A DNA stretch of 64,000 bases from SZUA-430 sp964547645 (GTDB lineage: Bacteria; Pseudomonadota; Alphaproteobacteria; Micropepsales; Micropepsaceae), in the NCBI GenBank assembly GCA_964547645.1, contig CAZJOM010000001.1, positions 62,001 to 126,000 of the forward strand. The letters run 5' to 3'. Positions 43,642 through 53,124 of this stretch are shown piece by piece. The notes below the pieces were generated by a model. That model had not been told where the DNA came from. It worked only from the letters and a program-made list of their open reading frames with translations, and did no database searches. Each line of letters opens with the position of its first letter. The stretch's first letter is position 1. The position numbers and the translations under genes are program-made.

Positions 43642-44544
43642 TCAGTTGCCGTTCAGCGACTTCAGGTAGAGCGCAATGGCAAGGCGATCCTCATCGCTGA
43701 GGTGTGTGGTGCCCTCTTCGATGACGTCTGCCATGGGTCCCTGCACCGAATCGAAGCTCGGCTCTACGCCACTTTTGAGGTACTCGGCCGTTTCTTCTAC
43801 TGACCAGCGGCTGAAATCCTCGGCGGTTGCACCAACGAGCGCGGGCACTTTCCAACCGTCGATACCTTGCGGATTTCCTTGCAGCGCGGCACCCGCGGCG
43901 GGCGCGCCCCACGAATTGCGCGGCGTGTGACATTCGCCACAATGGCCGACTGCGACCAAATAGCGCCCACGATTCCAAGATACGTCACGCGACGGATCGT
44001 TCGCGAGCGGCCGCGCGCCAGCGAACGACAAGAACTTCCACCCTTTGACGACGGGACGCCACGAGACTGGAAACGTCGCTTCGTGCTCCTTCGCGGGCGC
44101 CGAGACCGGGGACAGAGTGAAGAGGTAGGCTTTGATTGCCAACACGTCTTCGACACGCATGGCGGCGTATGACGTGTACGGGAAGGCGGGGTAAAGCTGC
44201 TCGCCGTGGACGCCTTCGCCTTCGGTCAGTGCACGGACGAAGTCTTCGTCGCTCCACTTACCGATACCGGTTTCTTCGTCCGGCGTAATGTTGGGGCTAT
44301 AGAACGTGCCGAACGGAGACTTCAGCGCCAGACCACCGGCGAACGGTTGCCCGCCGTTCGCCTTGTCCCAGTGGCACGCTTGGCAGCCGGCGGCGCGGAC
44401 CAGATAGGCACCGCGCTCGGCCATACCGACATTCGCGCTCGACATCCCAGCCGGAATTTTGACCGGTGTATGCGACTCCAATTGGAGCCAGAAGTAGACG
44501 GCGGCGCCGATGAACAGCGCCACCGTTATGAGAGGACGGAACAC
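43642..44544 (-). CDS. Di-heme cytochrome c (alcohol dehydrogenase cytochrome subunit-like)
   Basis: 300 aa with an N-terminal membrane helix (residues 4-22). Two heme attachment sites: CQACH (54-58) and CGECH (202-206), each in a cytochrome c domain with sixth-ligand Met candidates (PFPYTSYAAM and further). It resembles the cytochrome c subunits of membrane dehydrogenases that pass electrons from periplasmic oxidation to the respiratory chain, but no dehydrogenase gene is adjacent. GTG start 44544 with GAGGA 6 nt upstream. It follows the cytochrome c' gene by 9 nt, so they form an operon. Confidence 0.9.
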   Translation of the reverse strand: MFRPLITVALFIGAAVYFWLQLESHTPVKIPAGMSSANVGMAERGAYLVRAAGCQACHWDKANGGQPFAGGLALKSPFGTFYSPNITPDEETGIGKWSDEDFVRALTEGEGVHGEQLYPAFPYTSYAAMRVEDVLAIKAYLFTLSPVSAPAKEHEATFPVSWRPVVKGWKFLSFAGARPLANDPSRDVSWNRGRYLVAVGHCGECHTPRNSWGAPAAGAALQGNPQGIDGWKVPALVGATAEDFSRWSVEETAEYLKSGVEPSFDSVQGPMADVIEEGTTHLSDEDRLAIALYLKSLNGN

Positions 44545-44553
44545 GCTTTTCCT

Positions 44554-45012
44554 CTATGGCGTTTCGGGACCACGGAAAAGCTTGTGGCAACCACCGCAGC
44601 TCGGGCCGACGGCGCCGAACGCGGCATCGACTTTTGCCTTGTCGCCCCCGAGCGCCGCTTCCACACCCTTCAGCGCGGCGACCAGCGCATCACTCGCGGC
44701 CTTGAACTCGGCGGGCTTTGCCCAGATGTCTTGTAGCGCGCGTGTCTTGGTGACGCCTGCATCGCCGACGCCTGTTCCCTTGGGAAAATGCGTCGGGATC
44801 GATTCCGCAAAGGCGATCGCTTCGGCGATCTTGGCCTTGGCTTCGGCAGGCGTCGCGGCCTGCGCCGTCGCTTTCAGATTGCCGCCCATCGTCTTCATGC
44901 CGACGATACGCTCGTCGACGACTTGCTGCGGCGTCGGTGTTGTTGCGGCCCACACGCTGCCCGCGCATACCGCGACGCACAAAACGGTACTTACAACTTG
45001 GAACTTCATCAC
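44554..45012 (-). CDS. Cytochrome c' (c-prime) family protein
   Basis: 152 aa. Signal peptide to about residue 22 (SVWA-ATT). A four-helix bundle is suggested by Ala/Lys-rich helices (AEAKAKIAEAIAFAESIPTH, KAASDALVAALKGVEAAL), with the heme motif CGGCH (139-143) close to the C-terminus, as in c' proteins that bind NO or carry electrons. AGGAGA precedes the start; the second ATG (45009) is equally possible. Promoter region shared with the divergent LOG gene, 193 nt. Confidence 0.9.
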   Translation of the reverse strand: MMKFQVVSTVLCVAVCAGSVWAATTPTPQQVVDERIVGMKTMGGNLKATAQAATPAEAKAKIAEAIAFAESIPTHFPKGTGVGDAGVTKTRALQDIWAKPAEFKAASDALVAALKGVEAALGGDKAKVDAAFGAVGPSCGGCHKLFRGPETP

Positions 45013-45205
45013 ATTCTCCTGATGGACAAGGGCAATCGGCCTTAACCCATCGTTACCGATTGTGACGCCCGCGCCAAGCCCCCAAATTTCCCTCGCGGAA
45101 TTGTCATGGTTTGGCCTTAGAATCCTTACATGATTTGCGTGGTTTCGAAGTCTTTACGTTGCGTTTGTATGATTCCACCTCTGCGTTCAGCCTGGAATAA
45201 GAACA

Positions 45206-45772
45206 ATGCATAAGCTGATTGGGGTTTGCGTCTTTTGCGGCTCCTCCGAAGGAAGCGATCCGGCCTATCTACAGGCGGCGCGCACGCTTGGCCGTCACAT
45301 TGCCGAAGCTCGGGCGCGACTGATCTACGGCGGCGCGTCGATCGGCTTGATGGGCGAAGTCGCGCGTTCCGCACTTGAAGCCGGCGGCGAAGTCGTCGGC
45401 ATCATTCCGCAGTTCTTGCGCGCGCGGGAGATCGAGCTCGGCACGCTGACCGAACTTGTCATCACGCCGAACATGCATGAGCGTAAAGAGCGCATGCATG
45501 CCCTGTCGGATGCATTCGTCATTCTGCCGGGCGGTTTGGGCACGCTTGAAGAAGTTCTTGAAGCGATGACTTGGGCGCAGCTCGGGCTGCACAAGAAGCC
45601 GATCGTGTTCGTGAACACGAAGGGCTTTTGGGACCCGCTATTTGCCACGTTCGATCGCGTTAACACGCACAACTTTGCGCGCTATGGCTTGAAAGAGCTC
45701 TACACGGTCGTGTCGCGGGTCGAAGACACAATACCAGCGATCATGAACTTCCGCCGTCAAGCCGCCGAATAG
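45206..45772 (+). CDS. LOG family protein (cytokinin-type nucleoside monophosphate phosphoribohydrolase)
   Basis: 188 aa, TIGR00730 family. Rossmann-like fold starting IGVCVFCGSSEGSDP, nucleotide-binding ARLIYGGASIGLMG, and the hallmark PGGLGTLEE (108-116) that binds phosphate. MHERK (90-94) is also family-typical. Members cleave the N-glycosidic bond of N6-modified AMP or related nucleotides; the physiological substrate in bacteria is often unclear. It ends with a 16-nt overlap with the convergent RarD gene. Confidence 0.9.
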   Translation: MHKLIGVCVFCGSSEGSDPAYLQAARTLGRHIAEARARLIYGGASIGLMGEVARSALEAGGEVVGIIPQFLRAREIELGTLTELVITPNMHERKERMHALSDAFVILPGGLGTLEEVLEAMTWAQLGLHKKPIVFVNTKGFWDPLFATFDRVNTHNFARYGLKELYTVVSRVEDTIPAIMNFRRQAAE

Positions 45773-46659
45773 CGCTCGCGCCGCAAAGCCTCCCACGACA
45801 CCAAGGCCAGCGCGCTCCAGATCAGCGCGAAGGTAACGGCGTGCGCTTGCGTGAAGGGTTCGTGGTAGACGAAGACGGCGATCATCAGGCTGATCGAGGG
45901 CGCCAGGTATTGCAGGAAGCCCATGGTCGAGAGGCGCACCAATCGTGCGCCGGCGGCAAAGAGTAAGAGCGGGATCGCGGTCAACGGTCCCGCGAGTATG
46001 AGTAGCAGATCGGTCGCAAGGCCCACGTGCATATACGCGCCTTGCTGGGTCCAAACCATGTAGACGATGTACGCGAGCGACACTGGCATCAGGATGATCG
46101 CTTCGATCGTGAGGCCTTCCAGCGATTCCACTGCCACCGTCTTGCGAATGAGGCCGTAGATGCCGAACGAGACCGCGAGCGCCAGCGATATCCACGGCAG
46201 GTAGCCGATCGCGACGGTTTGATTGACGACGCCGAGCACTGCAAGCGCAATCGCGATCAACTGGAACTTGGTCAGTCGCTCACCAAGCCAAAAGACGCCG
46301 AGCACGAAGCTGACCAACGGATTGATGTAGTAGCCGAGGCTGGTGTCGATAATGCGGTCGACGGTGACGGCCCATATGAAGATGCCCCAGTTGACGGCGA
46401 TGAGAAGCGCACTGGCCACCAGTGTCAGCACCACCTTCGGGTTGCGCAGCGCCGCCCAGAGCTTTGACATACGCCCCCACGCGGAGAGGGCCGCCAACGC
46501 GAAGATGAGCGTCCAGACAATGCGGTGGGCGACGATCTCGACCGCGCCGACATGCGCCAAATACTTCCAGAAGATCGGAATGATCCCCCAAGTGACGTAG
46601 GCGCTGGCACCGTAGATAACGCCGCGGTTGAGCGGCGGCTTCGCGTCGGGGGTGGTCAT
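45757..46659 (-). CDS. rarD: RarD-type EamA family transporter
   Basis: 300 aa, about ten helices. GVIYGASAYVTWGIIPIFWK at the start, IVAHRIVWTLIF, NPLVSFVLGVFWLGERLTKF and FLQYLAPSISLMIAVFVYHE mark the RarD subgroup of DMT transporters. Its substrate is not settled in the family (linked to chloramphenicol sensitivity in a Pseudomonas homologue). It overlaps the LOG gene at its 3' end; no obvious functional tie. Confidence 0.9.
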   Translation of the reverse strand: MTTPDAKPPLNRGVIYGASAYVTWGIIPIFWKYLAHVGAVEIVAHRIVWTLIFALAALSAWGRMSKLWAALRNPKVVLTLVASALLIAVNWGIFIWAVTVDRIIDTSLGYYINPLVSFVLGVFWLGERLTKFQLIAIALAVLGVVNQTVAIGYLPWISLALAVSFGIYGLIRKTVAVESLEGLTIEAIILMPVSLAYIVYMVWTQQGAYMHVGLATDLLLILAGPLTAIPLLLFAAGARLVRLSTMGFLQYLAPSISLMIAVFVYHEPFTQAHAVTFALIWSALALVSWEALRRERYSAA

Positions 46660-46745
46660 AAAGCCTTCTTACAAAACGCGGACGCGGGCGTACACCTGTG
46701 TCAATGTCATAGCTGCACTGCGCGCTGTGAAACTCTCGGCCGGGT

Positions 46746-48353
46746 CTACGCGCGCGCTGGAGGCGCCCCGTCACGCAGCAATTTGTAGGTAATGGAGTCG
46801 ATCAGCGCCTCGAAAGACGCATCGACGATATTGGGTGACACGCCGACTGTCGACCAGCGGTTGCCATTGCCGTCGATGCTTTCGATCATGACCCTGGTGA
46901 CTGCCTCCGTGCCGGCCGTTAGGATACGGACCTTGTAGTCGACGAGTTTCAGGTCCTCGAGCCACTTGGAATAGCGGCCCAGATCCTTGCGGAGCGCGTG
47001 GTCGAGCGCGTTGACCGGGCCGTTCCCTTCCCCCACGTTCATGATGCGCTCGCCATCGACCTTAACCTTGACGACAGCCTCGGAGACCGAGACCTCTTCG
47101 CCGAGTGCGTTGTGCCGGCGCTCGACCGAGACGCGGAAGCTGTCGACCTTGAAGTAGGTGGGCACCTTGCCGAGCGCGCGGCGGGCGAGAAGTTCAAGCG
47201 AAGCTTCGGCGCTGTCGTACGCGTAGCCCAAGAACTCGCGCTCTTTGATTTGGTCGAGCAGCGCCGCGACGCGTGGATCCTTGGCGTCGATGTCGATGCC
47301 GAGGCCGACGAGGCTGCCCATCAGGTTCGACCGGCCGGCCTGATCGGAGACGGGGATCTTGCGCACGTTGCCGACGGTTTCCGGCGGGACGTGCTCGTAG
47401 GTACGCGGGTCTTTTTGAACGGCCGACGCGTGCAAGCCGCCTTTGTGCGCGAAGGCCGATGGGCCGACATAGGCGGCATGGCGGTTCGGCGCGCGGTTCA
47501 AGATTTCGTCGATCCGGCGCGAGAGGTGAAGGATCGATTTGAGCCTCTCCGGCGCAATCCCGGTTTCGAAACGATCCACGTATCCCTTCTTCAACAGCAG
47601 CGTCGGGATGAGCGACACAAGATTCGCGTTGCCGCAACGTTCGCCAAGACCGTTTAGCGTACCTTGGATTTGACGCGCGCCGGCCTCGATCGCGGCGAGC
47701 GTATTGGCCACGGCGTTTTCGGTGTCGTTGTGCGTGTGAACGCCCACGCGGTCGCCTGGAAACTTCTTGGTCACGTCCGCAACGATCCGCGAGACCTCGC
47801 CCGGCAGCGTTCCGCCGTTCGTGTCACAGAGCACGACCCAGCGCGCGCCACCGTCGAGCGCGGCCTCAAGACAGGCCATCGCGTAGGTGGGATTCGCCTT
47901 GTAGCCGTCGAAAAAGTGTTCAGCGTCGAACATCGGTTCGCGGCCGCGACCGGCCACTTCGGCCATGCTTTCCTTGATCGCGGCAAGATTGTCGGCGCGC
48001 GGCACTTCGAGCGCGATGTCGACATGGAAGTCCCACGACTTGCCGACGAGGCAACAGCCTTGCGCCTTGGCGTCCAGCACGGCGGCAAGCCCAGGATCGT
48101 TCGAGACGCTACGGCCAAGTTTCTTCGTCATGCCAAAGGCGATGAACTTCGCGTGCGTCAACGCGGGCGGCGCTGCGAAGAACGCGGTGTCGGTCGGGTT
48201 CGCGCCAGGCCAACCGCCTTCGATGTAGTCTATGCCGAAGTCGTCGAGCAGCCCCGCGATCTGGCGCTTGTCATCGACGCTGAAATCAACGCCCTGCGTC
48301 TGCGCCCCGTCGCGCAACGTTGTGTCGAAAAGGTAGAGACGTTGACGGGTCAT
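46746..48353 (-). CDS. cimA: (R)-citramalate synthase
   Basis: 535 aa. HMGL-like TIM barrel: FDTTLRDGAQTQGVDFS at the N-terminus, GVHTHNDTENAVANTLAAIE with metal-binding His residues, and a C-terminal LeuA-type regulatory domain. Catalyses condensation of pyruvate and acetyl-CoA to citramalate in the threonine-independent route to isoleucine. The length and the TTLRDGAQTQGVDF motif separate it from 2-isopropylmalate and homocitrate synthases. The LeuA dimer domain suggests feedback by isoleucine, known for the family. A palindromic repeat lies just upstream, between cimA and cysS. Confidence 0.92.
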   Translation of the reverse strand: MTRQRLYLFDTTLRDGAQTQGVDFSVDDKRQIAGLLDDFGIDYIEGGWPGANPTDTAFFAAPPALTHAKFIAFGMTKKLGRSVSNDPGLAAVLDAKAQGCCLVGKSWDFHVDIALEVPRADNLAAIKESMAEVAGRGREPMFDAEHFFDGYKANPTYAMACLEAALDGGARWVVLCDTNGGTLPGEVSRIVADVTKKFPGDRVGVHTHNDTENAVANTLAAIEAGARQIQGTLNGLGERCGNANLVSLIPTLLLKKGYVDRFETGIAPERLKSILHLSRRIDEILNRAPNRHAAYVGPSAFAHKGGLHASAVQKDPRTYEHVPPETVGNVRKIPVSDQAGRSNLMGSLVGLGIDIDAKDPRVAALLDQIKEREFLGYAYDSAEASLELLARRALGKVPTYFKVDSFRVSVERRHNALGEEVSVSEAVVKVKVDGERIMNVGEGNGPVNALDHALRKDLGRYSKWLEDLKLVDYKVRILTAGTEAVTRVMIESIDGNGNRWSTVGVSPNIVDASFEALIDSITYKLLRDGAPPARA

Positions 48354-48370
48354 GAGACGACTCCAGAGAG

Positions 48371-48527
48371 CCTTCCCCCCTTGCGGGGGAAGGTGGCTCG
48401 CCGCGAAGCGGTGAGACGGATGGGGGGGACGCGCCGAAGGCGCGGGCCGGACTCGAAGGTGTGCGCGCTATCGCGCGTCACCCCCCATCCGGCCCTACGG
48501 GCCACCTTCCCCCGCAAGGGGGGAAGG
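48371..48527. repeat. 157-bp palindromic intergenic repeat
   Basis: Perfect 27-bp terminal inverted repeats (48371-48397 and 48501-48527, CCTTCCCCC...GGTGGC). Nested GGATGGGGGG/CCCCCCATCC arms and a GCGCC hairpin lie inside. It carries no gene. It has the look of the dispersed palindromic elements (MITE- or RPE-like) common in Alphaproteobacteria, placed between the cimA start and the cysS stop; it may act as terminator for cysS or as an mRNA element. Confidence 0.8.
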
Positions 48528-48546
48528 ACTTTGGAAGCGCCGCCGC

Positions 48547-49914
48547 TCATGACACCACCTTCCACGTTGTACCCGCTGGCCCATCTTCGATCGCAACGCC
48601 GAGCGCGGAGATCTCGGCGCGGATCTTGTCCGCTTCCGCGAAGTTCTTTGCTTTGCGCGCGGCGTTGCGTTGGGCGATCAGGTTTTCGACCTTCGCGGTG
48701 TCGACGGATTGGCCGACCATGAAGTCGGTGTCGCGCTCGTCGGCGTAGACGCTGAGGAAGTTAAGCGCCGCTCTGAGGCGGCGTTTGTCATCCGCGTTCA
48801 TGCGAGCCGATGCGGCGAGGCTATGCACGGCGGCGAGTGCGGCCGGCGTGTTCAGATCGTCGGAGAGCGCGGCCATCACGTCGTCGGGCACGGTATCGGC
48901 CGCGGTCACGCCGTGCAGCAGACGCGCCCACTCCATCAGCGTGGCGCGCGTTTGCAGCAGGCGCTCGACCGTCCAGTCGATCGGCTGGCGGTAGTGCGTG
49001 CTCAGCATGGCGAGGCGAAGCACGCGGCCGTGCCATTGCTGGTCGCCGAACTTCTTCTCTGCCAACAGCTCACGAATGGTGATGAAATTGCCGAGGCTTT
49101 TCGACATCTTCTCGCCTTCGACCTGCAGAAAGCCGTTGTGCATCCAATAGTTCGCGATCGGCTTGCCGTTGTGGCTGCCTTCGCTTTGGGCGATTTCGTT
49201 TTCGTGGTGCGGGAAGATGAGGTCGATACCGCCGGCGTGGATGTCGAACGTCTCGCCCAAATGCTTCTCGCCCATGGCCGAGCATTCGATATGCCAGCCG
49301 GGGCGGCCGTTGCCCCAGGGGCTGTCCCAGCCCGGCATAGTCGCGTCAGAAGGCTTCCAGAGCACGAAATCCATCGGGCTTTTCTTGTAGGGCGCGACTT
49401 CGACCCGGGCGCCGGCGATCATTTCGTCCAGCGCGCGGCGCGAGAGCTTGCCATAGCCTGGGTTGGACGCCACGTCGTAGAGGACATGGCCTTCGGCGAC
49501 GTAGGCGTGCCTATTCTGCACGAGCGTTGCGATCATGGCGATGATCTCGGGCATCGTGTCGGTGACGCGCGGCTCAAACGTCGGCGGCAGATTGCCGAGC
49601 GCGAGCGCGTCCTCTTGATAGACCCTCGCGGTCCCTTCCGTAAGTTCGCGGATGGAGACCTTGCGCTCGGCGGCGCGGGCGATGATCTTATCTTCGACGT
49701 CCGTGATGTTGCGCACGTAGGTCACGTGCTTCTCGCCGTAGATGTGCCGCAGCAAGCGGAACAACACGTCGAAGACGATCACGGGTCTCGCGTTGCCGAT
49801 GTGCGCGAAGTCGTAGACGGTCGGGCCGCAGACGTACATGCGCACGTTCTTCGGGTCGAGCGGCTGAAACAGCTGCTTCTCGCGTGCGAGTGTGTTGTAG
49901 ATCGTCAGCGCCAT
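48547..49914 (-). CDS. cysS: Cysteine--tRNA ligase
   Basis: 455 aa. Class I synthetase: zinc-binding and HIGH region VRMYVCGPTVYDFAHIGN, later HPHEN-like FPHHENEIAQSE and KMSKS loop GEKMSKSLGNF. Charges tRNA-Cys. The ATG at 49914 has GAGGA 7 nt upstream; a TTG two codons earlier is less likely. C-terminal DALR-like domain ends with LGVAIEDGPAGTTWKVV. It is 177 nt from gltX upstream; a GC-rich inverted repeat lies between them. Confidence 0.95.
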   Translation of the reverse strand: MALTIYNTLAREKQLFQPLDPKNVRMYVCGPTVYDFAHIGNARPVIVFDVLFRLLRHIYGEKHVTYVRNITDVEDKIIARAAERKVSIRELTEGTARVYQEDALALGNLPPTFEPRVTDTMPEIIAMIATLVQNRHAYVAEGHVLYDVASNPGYGKLSRRALDEMIAGARVEVAPYKKSPMDFVLWKPSDATMPGWDSPWGNGRPGWHIECSAMGEKHLGETFDIHAGGIDLIFPHHENEIAQSEGSHNGKPIANYWMHNGFLQVEGEKMSKSLGNFITIRELLAEKKFGDQQWHGRVLRLAMLSTHYRQPIDWTVERLLQTRATLMEWARLLHGVTAADTVPDDVMAALSDDLNTPAALAAVHSLAASARMNADDKRRLRAALNFLSVYADERDTDFMVGQSVDTAKVENLIAQRNAARKAKNFAEADKIRAEISALGVAIEDGPAGTTWKVVS

Positions 49915-49985
49915 CGTCAAATCCTCAAACTCGGTCCGTCCGGGCCGGCTCTAGGATTCGGTCTTCGATAAGAAGGGAATCGGTT

Positions 49986-50034
49986 GCGCGCGGCCGCTAA
50001 GGTTCGTTAGCCGCAAATACAAATGGCCGCGCGC
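49986..50034. repeat. GC-rich inverted repeat between gltX and cysS
   Basis: GCGCGCGGCC (49986-49995) and its exact complement (50025-50034), with a second small stem GCTAA/TTAGC inside. It may be the gltX terminator or an mRNA structure ahead of cysS on the minus strand. Confidence 0.45.
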
Positions 50035-50091
50035 GCGATTTGCGCTGCGGTCGTCAGGTCAAACTTGATCGTCGAATTCGTCACGTCTGCC

Positions 50092-51429
50092 TCATGCCGC
50101 CTGACCGGCGAGCCGTTTGGCCGCCCGTTCGGGACCGATGAGGGGTAACAGCTTTCGCATCTCAGGTCCATGGGGCTGACCGGTCAACGCTAAGCGCAGC
50201 GGTCTAAACAAAGCCTTACCTTTGGCGCCGGTTTTGGCGGAAACGGCTGTGGTCCATTCGGTCCAGGTGGCGTCAGTGAACGGGGCAGCGGGCAACAGCG
50301 CGCGGGCGGCTTCGGCCAGGGTTGCGTCTTCGATGACGGGCTCAAGCGGGCCTTCAACCACGTGCCACCAACCGCGGGCTTCGTTGAGAAGCTGAATGTT
50401 ATCCCTTACGGCTTCCCAGAACGGCGCGCCGCCACCGACGCCAAGACGCTGCAGATCGGCTGCGACCGTATCAAACGACATGCCGTGCAGCAGCTTGTGA
50501 TTCAGTGCCTTCAAGTCGCTTGGATCGAAGTGTGCGGGAGCGCGGGAGAACTTCGTCAGGTCGAAGTCGGCAACGAGTTCGTCCAACGTCGCGCGGGCGA
50601 CCACCGGATCGGAGGTCCCGAGCTTTGCCAGAAGGCTGTTGATGGCTTGCGGTTCGATGCCGCCGTCGCGTAGGCCTTCGATCGCGAGCGACCCGAGCCG
50701 CTTCGAGAGCGCTTCGCCGCCGGCACCGACCAGCATCGAAAAGTGCGCGAACTGGGGCACGGGGGCGCCGAGCGCTTCGAAGATTTCGATCTGCACGCCG
50801 GTGTTGGTGACGTGATCCTCGCCGCGGATGATGTGCGTGATTTTGAAGTCGATATCGTCGACGACGCTGGGCAGCGTGTAGAGGAAGCGGCCGTCCTCGC
50901 GGATCAACACCGGGTCGGAGAGCGAGGCGGTTTCGATATGCACCGGCCCGCGGATGATGTCGGCGAACTCGACGCTTTTGCCAGAAAGTTTGAAGCGCCA
51001 ATGCGGCTTGCGGCCCTTCGCTTCAAACTCGGCACGCTGTTCGGCCGTTAGGGCGAGCGCGGCGCGGTCGTAGACGGGCGGCTTGTGTTGCGCGAGCTGG
51101 CGCTTGCGGCGGCGATCAAGCTCGTCGGCGGTCTCGTAGCAGGGATAGAGGCGGCCGGCGGCACGCAACTTGTCTGCCGCGGCGTTGTGCGCGTCCGCGC
51201 GCTCCGACTGCTTGGCGAAGAGGTCGTGCTTGAGGCCCAGCCAAGCGAGGTCTTTGTAGATGCCCTGCGCGTTTTCTTCGGTCGAGCGTTCGGTGTCGGT
51301 GTCGTCGAGCCGCAGCAGGAACTTGCCCCCAGTCTTGCGGGCGAACAAGAAGTTCGTGAGCGCGGCACGAATGTTGCCGACGTGAAGCTTGCCCGTGGGG
51401 CTGGGCGCAAAGCGGACGGTGGTGGTCAT
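50092..51429 (-). CDS. gltX: Glutamate--tRNA ligase
   Basis: 445 aa. Class I synthetase with RFAPSPTGKLHVGNIR (HIGH-type) near residue 6 and the KLSKS-type loop ALSKRLGS in the middle. Attaches Glu to tRNA-Glu and, in bacteria with GatCAB, also to tRNA-Gln. Alphaproteobacteria often have two GltX copies, so this may be the discriminating or the non-discriminating one. Starts 18 nt after nadE ends on the same strand; likely co-transcribed with the genes from 55740 down. Confidence 0.95.
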   Translation of the reverse strand: MTTTVRFAPSPTGKLHVGNIRAALTNFLFARKTGGKFLLRLDDTDTERSTEENAQGIYKDLAWLGLKHDLFAKQSERADAHNAAADKLRAAGRLYPCYETADELDRRRKRQLAQHKPPVYDRAALALTAEQRAEFEAKGRKPHWRFKLSGKSVEFADIIRGPVHIETASLSDPVLIREDGRFLYTLPSVVDDIDFKITHIIRGEDHVTNTGVQIEIFEALGAPVPQFAHFSMLVGAGGEALSKRLGSLAIEGLRDGGIEPQAINSLLAKLGTSDPVVARATLDELVADFDLTKFSRAPAHFDPSDLKALNHKLLHGMSFDTVAADLQRLGVGGGAPFWEAVRDNIQLLNEARGWWHVVEGPLEPVIEDATLAEAARALLPAAPFTDATWTEWTTAVSAKTGAKGKALFRPLRLALTGQPHGPEMRKLLPLIGPERAAKRLAGQAA

Positions 51430-51447
51430 GGCGCGTGTAATAGCGGG

Positions 51448-53106
51448 TCAGGTCGCGTCGCGGAAGGCGTTCGTAATCGGGTACCGGCGGTCCCGCCCGA
51501 AGTTTTTGCGGGTGATCTTGACGCCGGGCGGGGCTTGGCGGCGTTTGTATTCGGCGATCGAGAGCAGGTGTTCCACGCGCTTGATCGTGGCGAGGTCGTG
51601 GCCACGCTTCATGATGTCTTCGATCGGCATCTCGTTTTCGACCAGGCATTCGAGGATGTCGTCGAGCTTCGGGTAGGGCGGGAGCGAGTCCTCGTCCTTT
51701 TGGTTGGCGCGCAGTTCGGCCGTCGGCGGCTTCGTGATCACGCGTTCGGGCATCACGCGACCGGCGGGACCGAGCGCACCTTTCGGCTTTTGCTGGTTAC
51801 GCCATTTCGAGAGCGCGAAGACCTGCATCTTGTAGAGGTCTTTGAGCGGATTGTAGCCGCCGCACATATCGCCGTAGAGCGTCGCGTAGCCGACCGACAT
51901 CTCCGACTTGTTGCCGGTGGTGATGACCATGGGACCGAACTTGTTCGAGATCGCCATCAAGGTCACGCCACGGATGCGCGACTGGATGTTCTCTTCGGTC
52001 GTGTCCGGATTGCGGCCGGCGAAGAGGGGGCCGGTCATGGCGCCGAAAGCCTTCACGGCTTCTTCGATCGCAATGTTGTCGAGTTGCGTGCCGAGCAGGC
52101 GCGCGACTTCGGCGGCGTCGTCGAGGCTGTCTTTCGACGTGTAGCGCGAAGGCATCATCACGCAGCGGACGCGGTCCTTGCCCAACGCATCGACGGCGAC
52201 GGCTGCGGTCAGCGCGGAGTCGATGCCGCCGGATAGGCCAAGCACCACGCCGGGAAAACGGTTCTTCCGCACATAATCGCCGAGGCCCAGCATCATCGCG
52301 TTGTAGATCGCGTCGAGGCCGGCGGGCAGCGCGGTCTTTGCGCCCGGTTCGCAGGACCAGCGCTTGCCGTCGCGTCGCCAATGCGTGAGCACGATCGCTT
52401 CTTCCCACGCGGGCATCTGCAGCGCGAGGCTGCGGTCGGCATTCAGCACGAACGAGGCGCCGTCGAAGACAAGTTCGTCTTGGCCGCCGATTTGATTCAA
52501 ATAGGCGAGCGGTAGGCCGCTCTCGACGACACGGGATACCGCAATGTTGAGGCGGACTTCTTCCTTTGTCGCTTCGAAGGGCGAGCCATTCGGCACGAGT
52601 AGGAACTCGGCACCGGTCTCGGAGAGACACTCGACGACGTCGCCCTTCCAGATGTCCTCGCAGATGGGAACGCCGATGCGGACGCCGCGGACGTCGATGG
52701 GTCCAGGCAGCGGACCGGGCACGAAGACGCGCTTTTCGTCGAACACGCCGTAGTTCGGCAGGTCGGCTTTGAAGCGCAGCGCCTTCACCGTACCGCCGTC
52801 GAGATAGGCGATCGCGTTGTGAAGGTTGCCGCCCTCGACCCAGGGCGTACCGATGAGTACGGCAGAACCGGTCGCCGTCTCTTGAGCCAACGCTTCGACA
52901 GCGGCGCGTGCATCGGCCTGCAACGCCGGCTTCAACACCAAATCTTCAGGCGGATAGCCGACGATGAAAAGTTCGCTGAACATAACAAGGTCGGCGCCCA
53001 TCGCCGTCGCGTCGGCGCGGGCTTTGCGCGCTTTGGCGAGATTGCCGGCAACGTCGCCAACCGTGGGGTTCAGCTGGGCAAGTGCAATTTTGAGCGAGGC
53101 GGTCAT
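51448..53106 (-). CDS. nadE: NAD+ synthase, glutamine-dependent
   Basis: 552 aa with two domains. The N-terminal nitrilase-type amidotransferase has Glu45 (FSELFIVGYPPEDL), Lys113 (RFKADLPNYG) and Cys149 (IGVPICEDIW), the full triad. The C-terminal synthetase has the ATP-pyrophosphatase loop SGGIDS (292-297). Converts deamido-NAD to NAD using glutamine ammonia and ATP. Length is typical. Sits 18 nt after the lipoprotein gene and 18 nt before gltX. Confidence 0.95.
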   Translation of the reverse strand: MTASLKIALAQLNPTVGDVAGNLAKARKARADATAMGADLVMFSELFIVGYPPEDLVLKPALQADARAAVEALAQETATGSAVLIGTPWVEGGNLHNAIAYLDGGTVKALRFKADLPNYGVFDEKRVFVPGPLPGPIDVRGVRIGVPICEDIWKGDVVECLSETGAEFLLVPNGSPFEATKEEVRLNIAVSRVVESGLPLAYLNQIGGQDELVFDGASFVLNADRSLALQMPAWEEAIVLTHWRRDGKRWSCEPGAKTALPAGLDAIYNAMMLGLGDYVRKNRFPGVVLGLSGGIDSALTAAVAVDALGKDRVRCVMMPSRYTSKDSLDDAAEVARLLGTQLDNIAIEEAVKAFGAMTGPLFAGRNPDTTEENIQSRIRGVTLMAISNKFGPMVITTGNKSEMSVGYATLYGDMCGGYNPLKDLYKMQVFALSKWRNQQKPKGALGPAGRVMPERVITKPPTAELRANQKDEDSLPPYPKLDDILECLVENEMPIEDIMKRGHDLATIKRVEHLLSIAEYKRRQAPPGVKITRKNFGRDRRYPITNAFRDAT

Positions 53107-53124
53107 GGGCCGTACTATGCCCGA

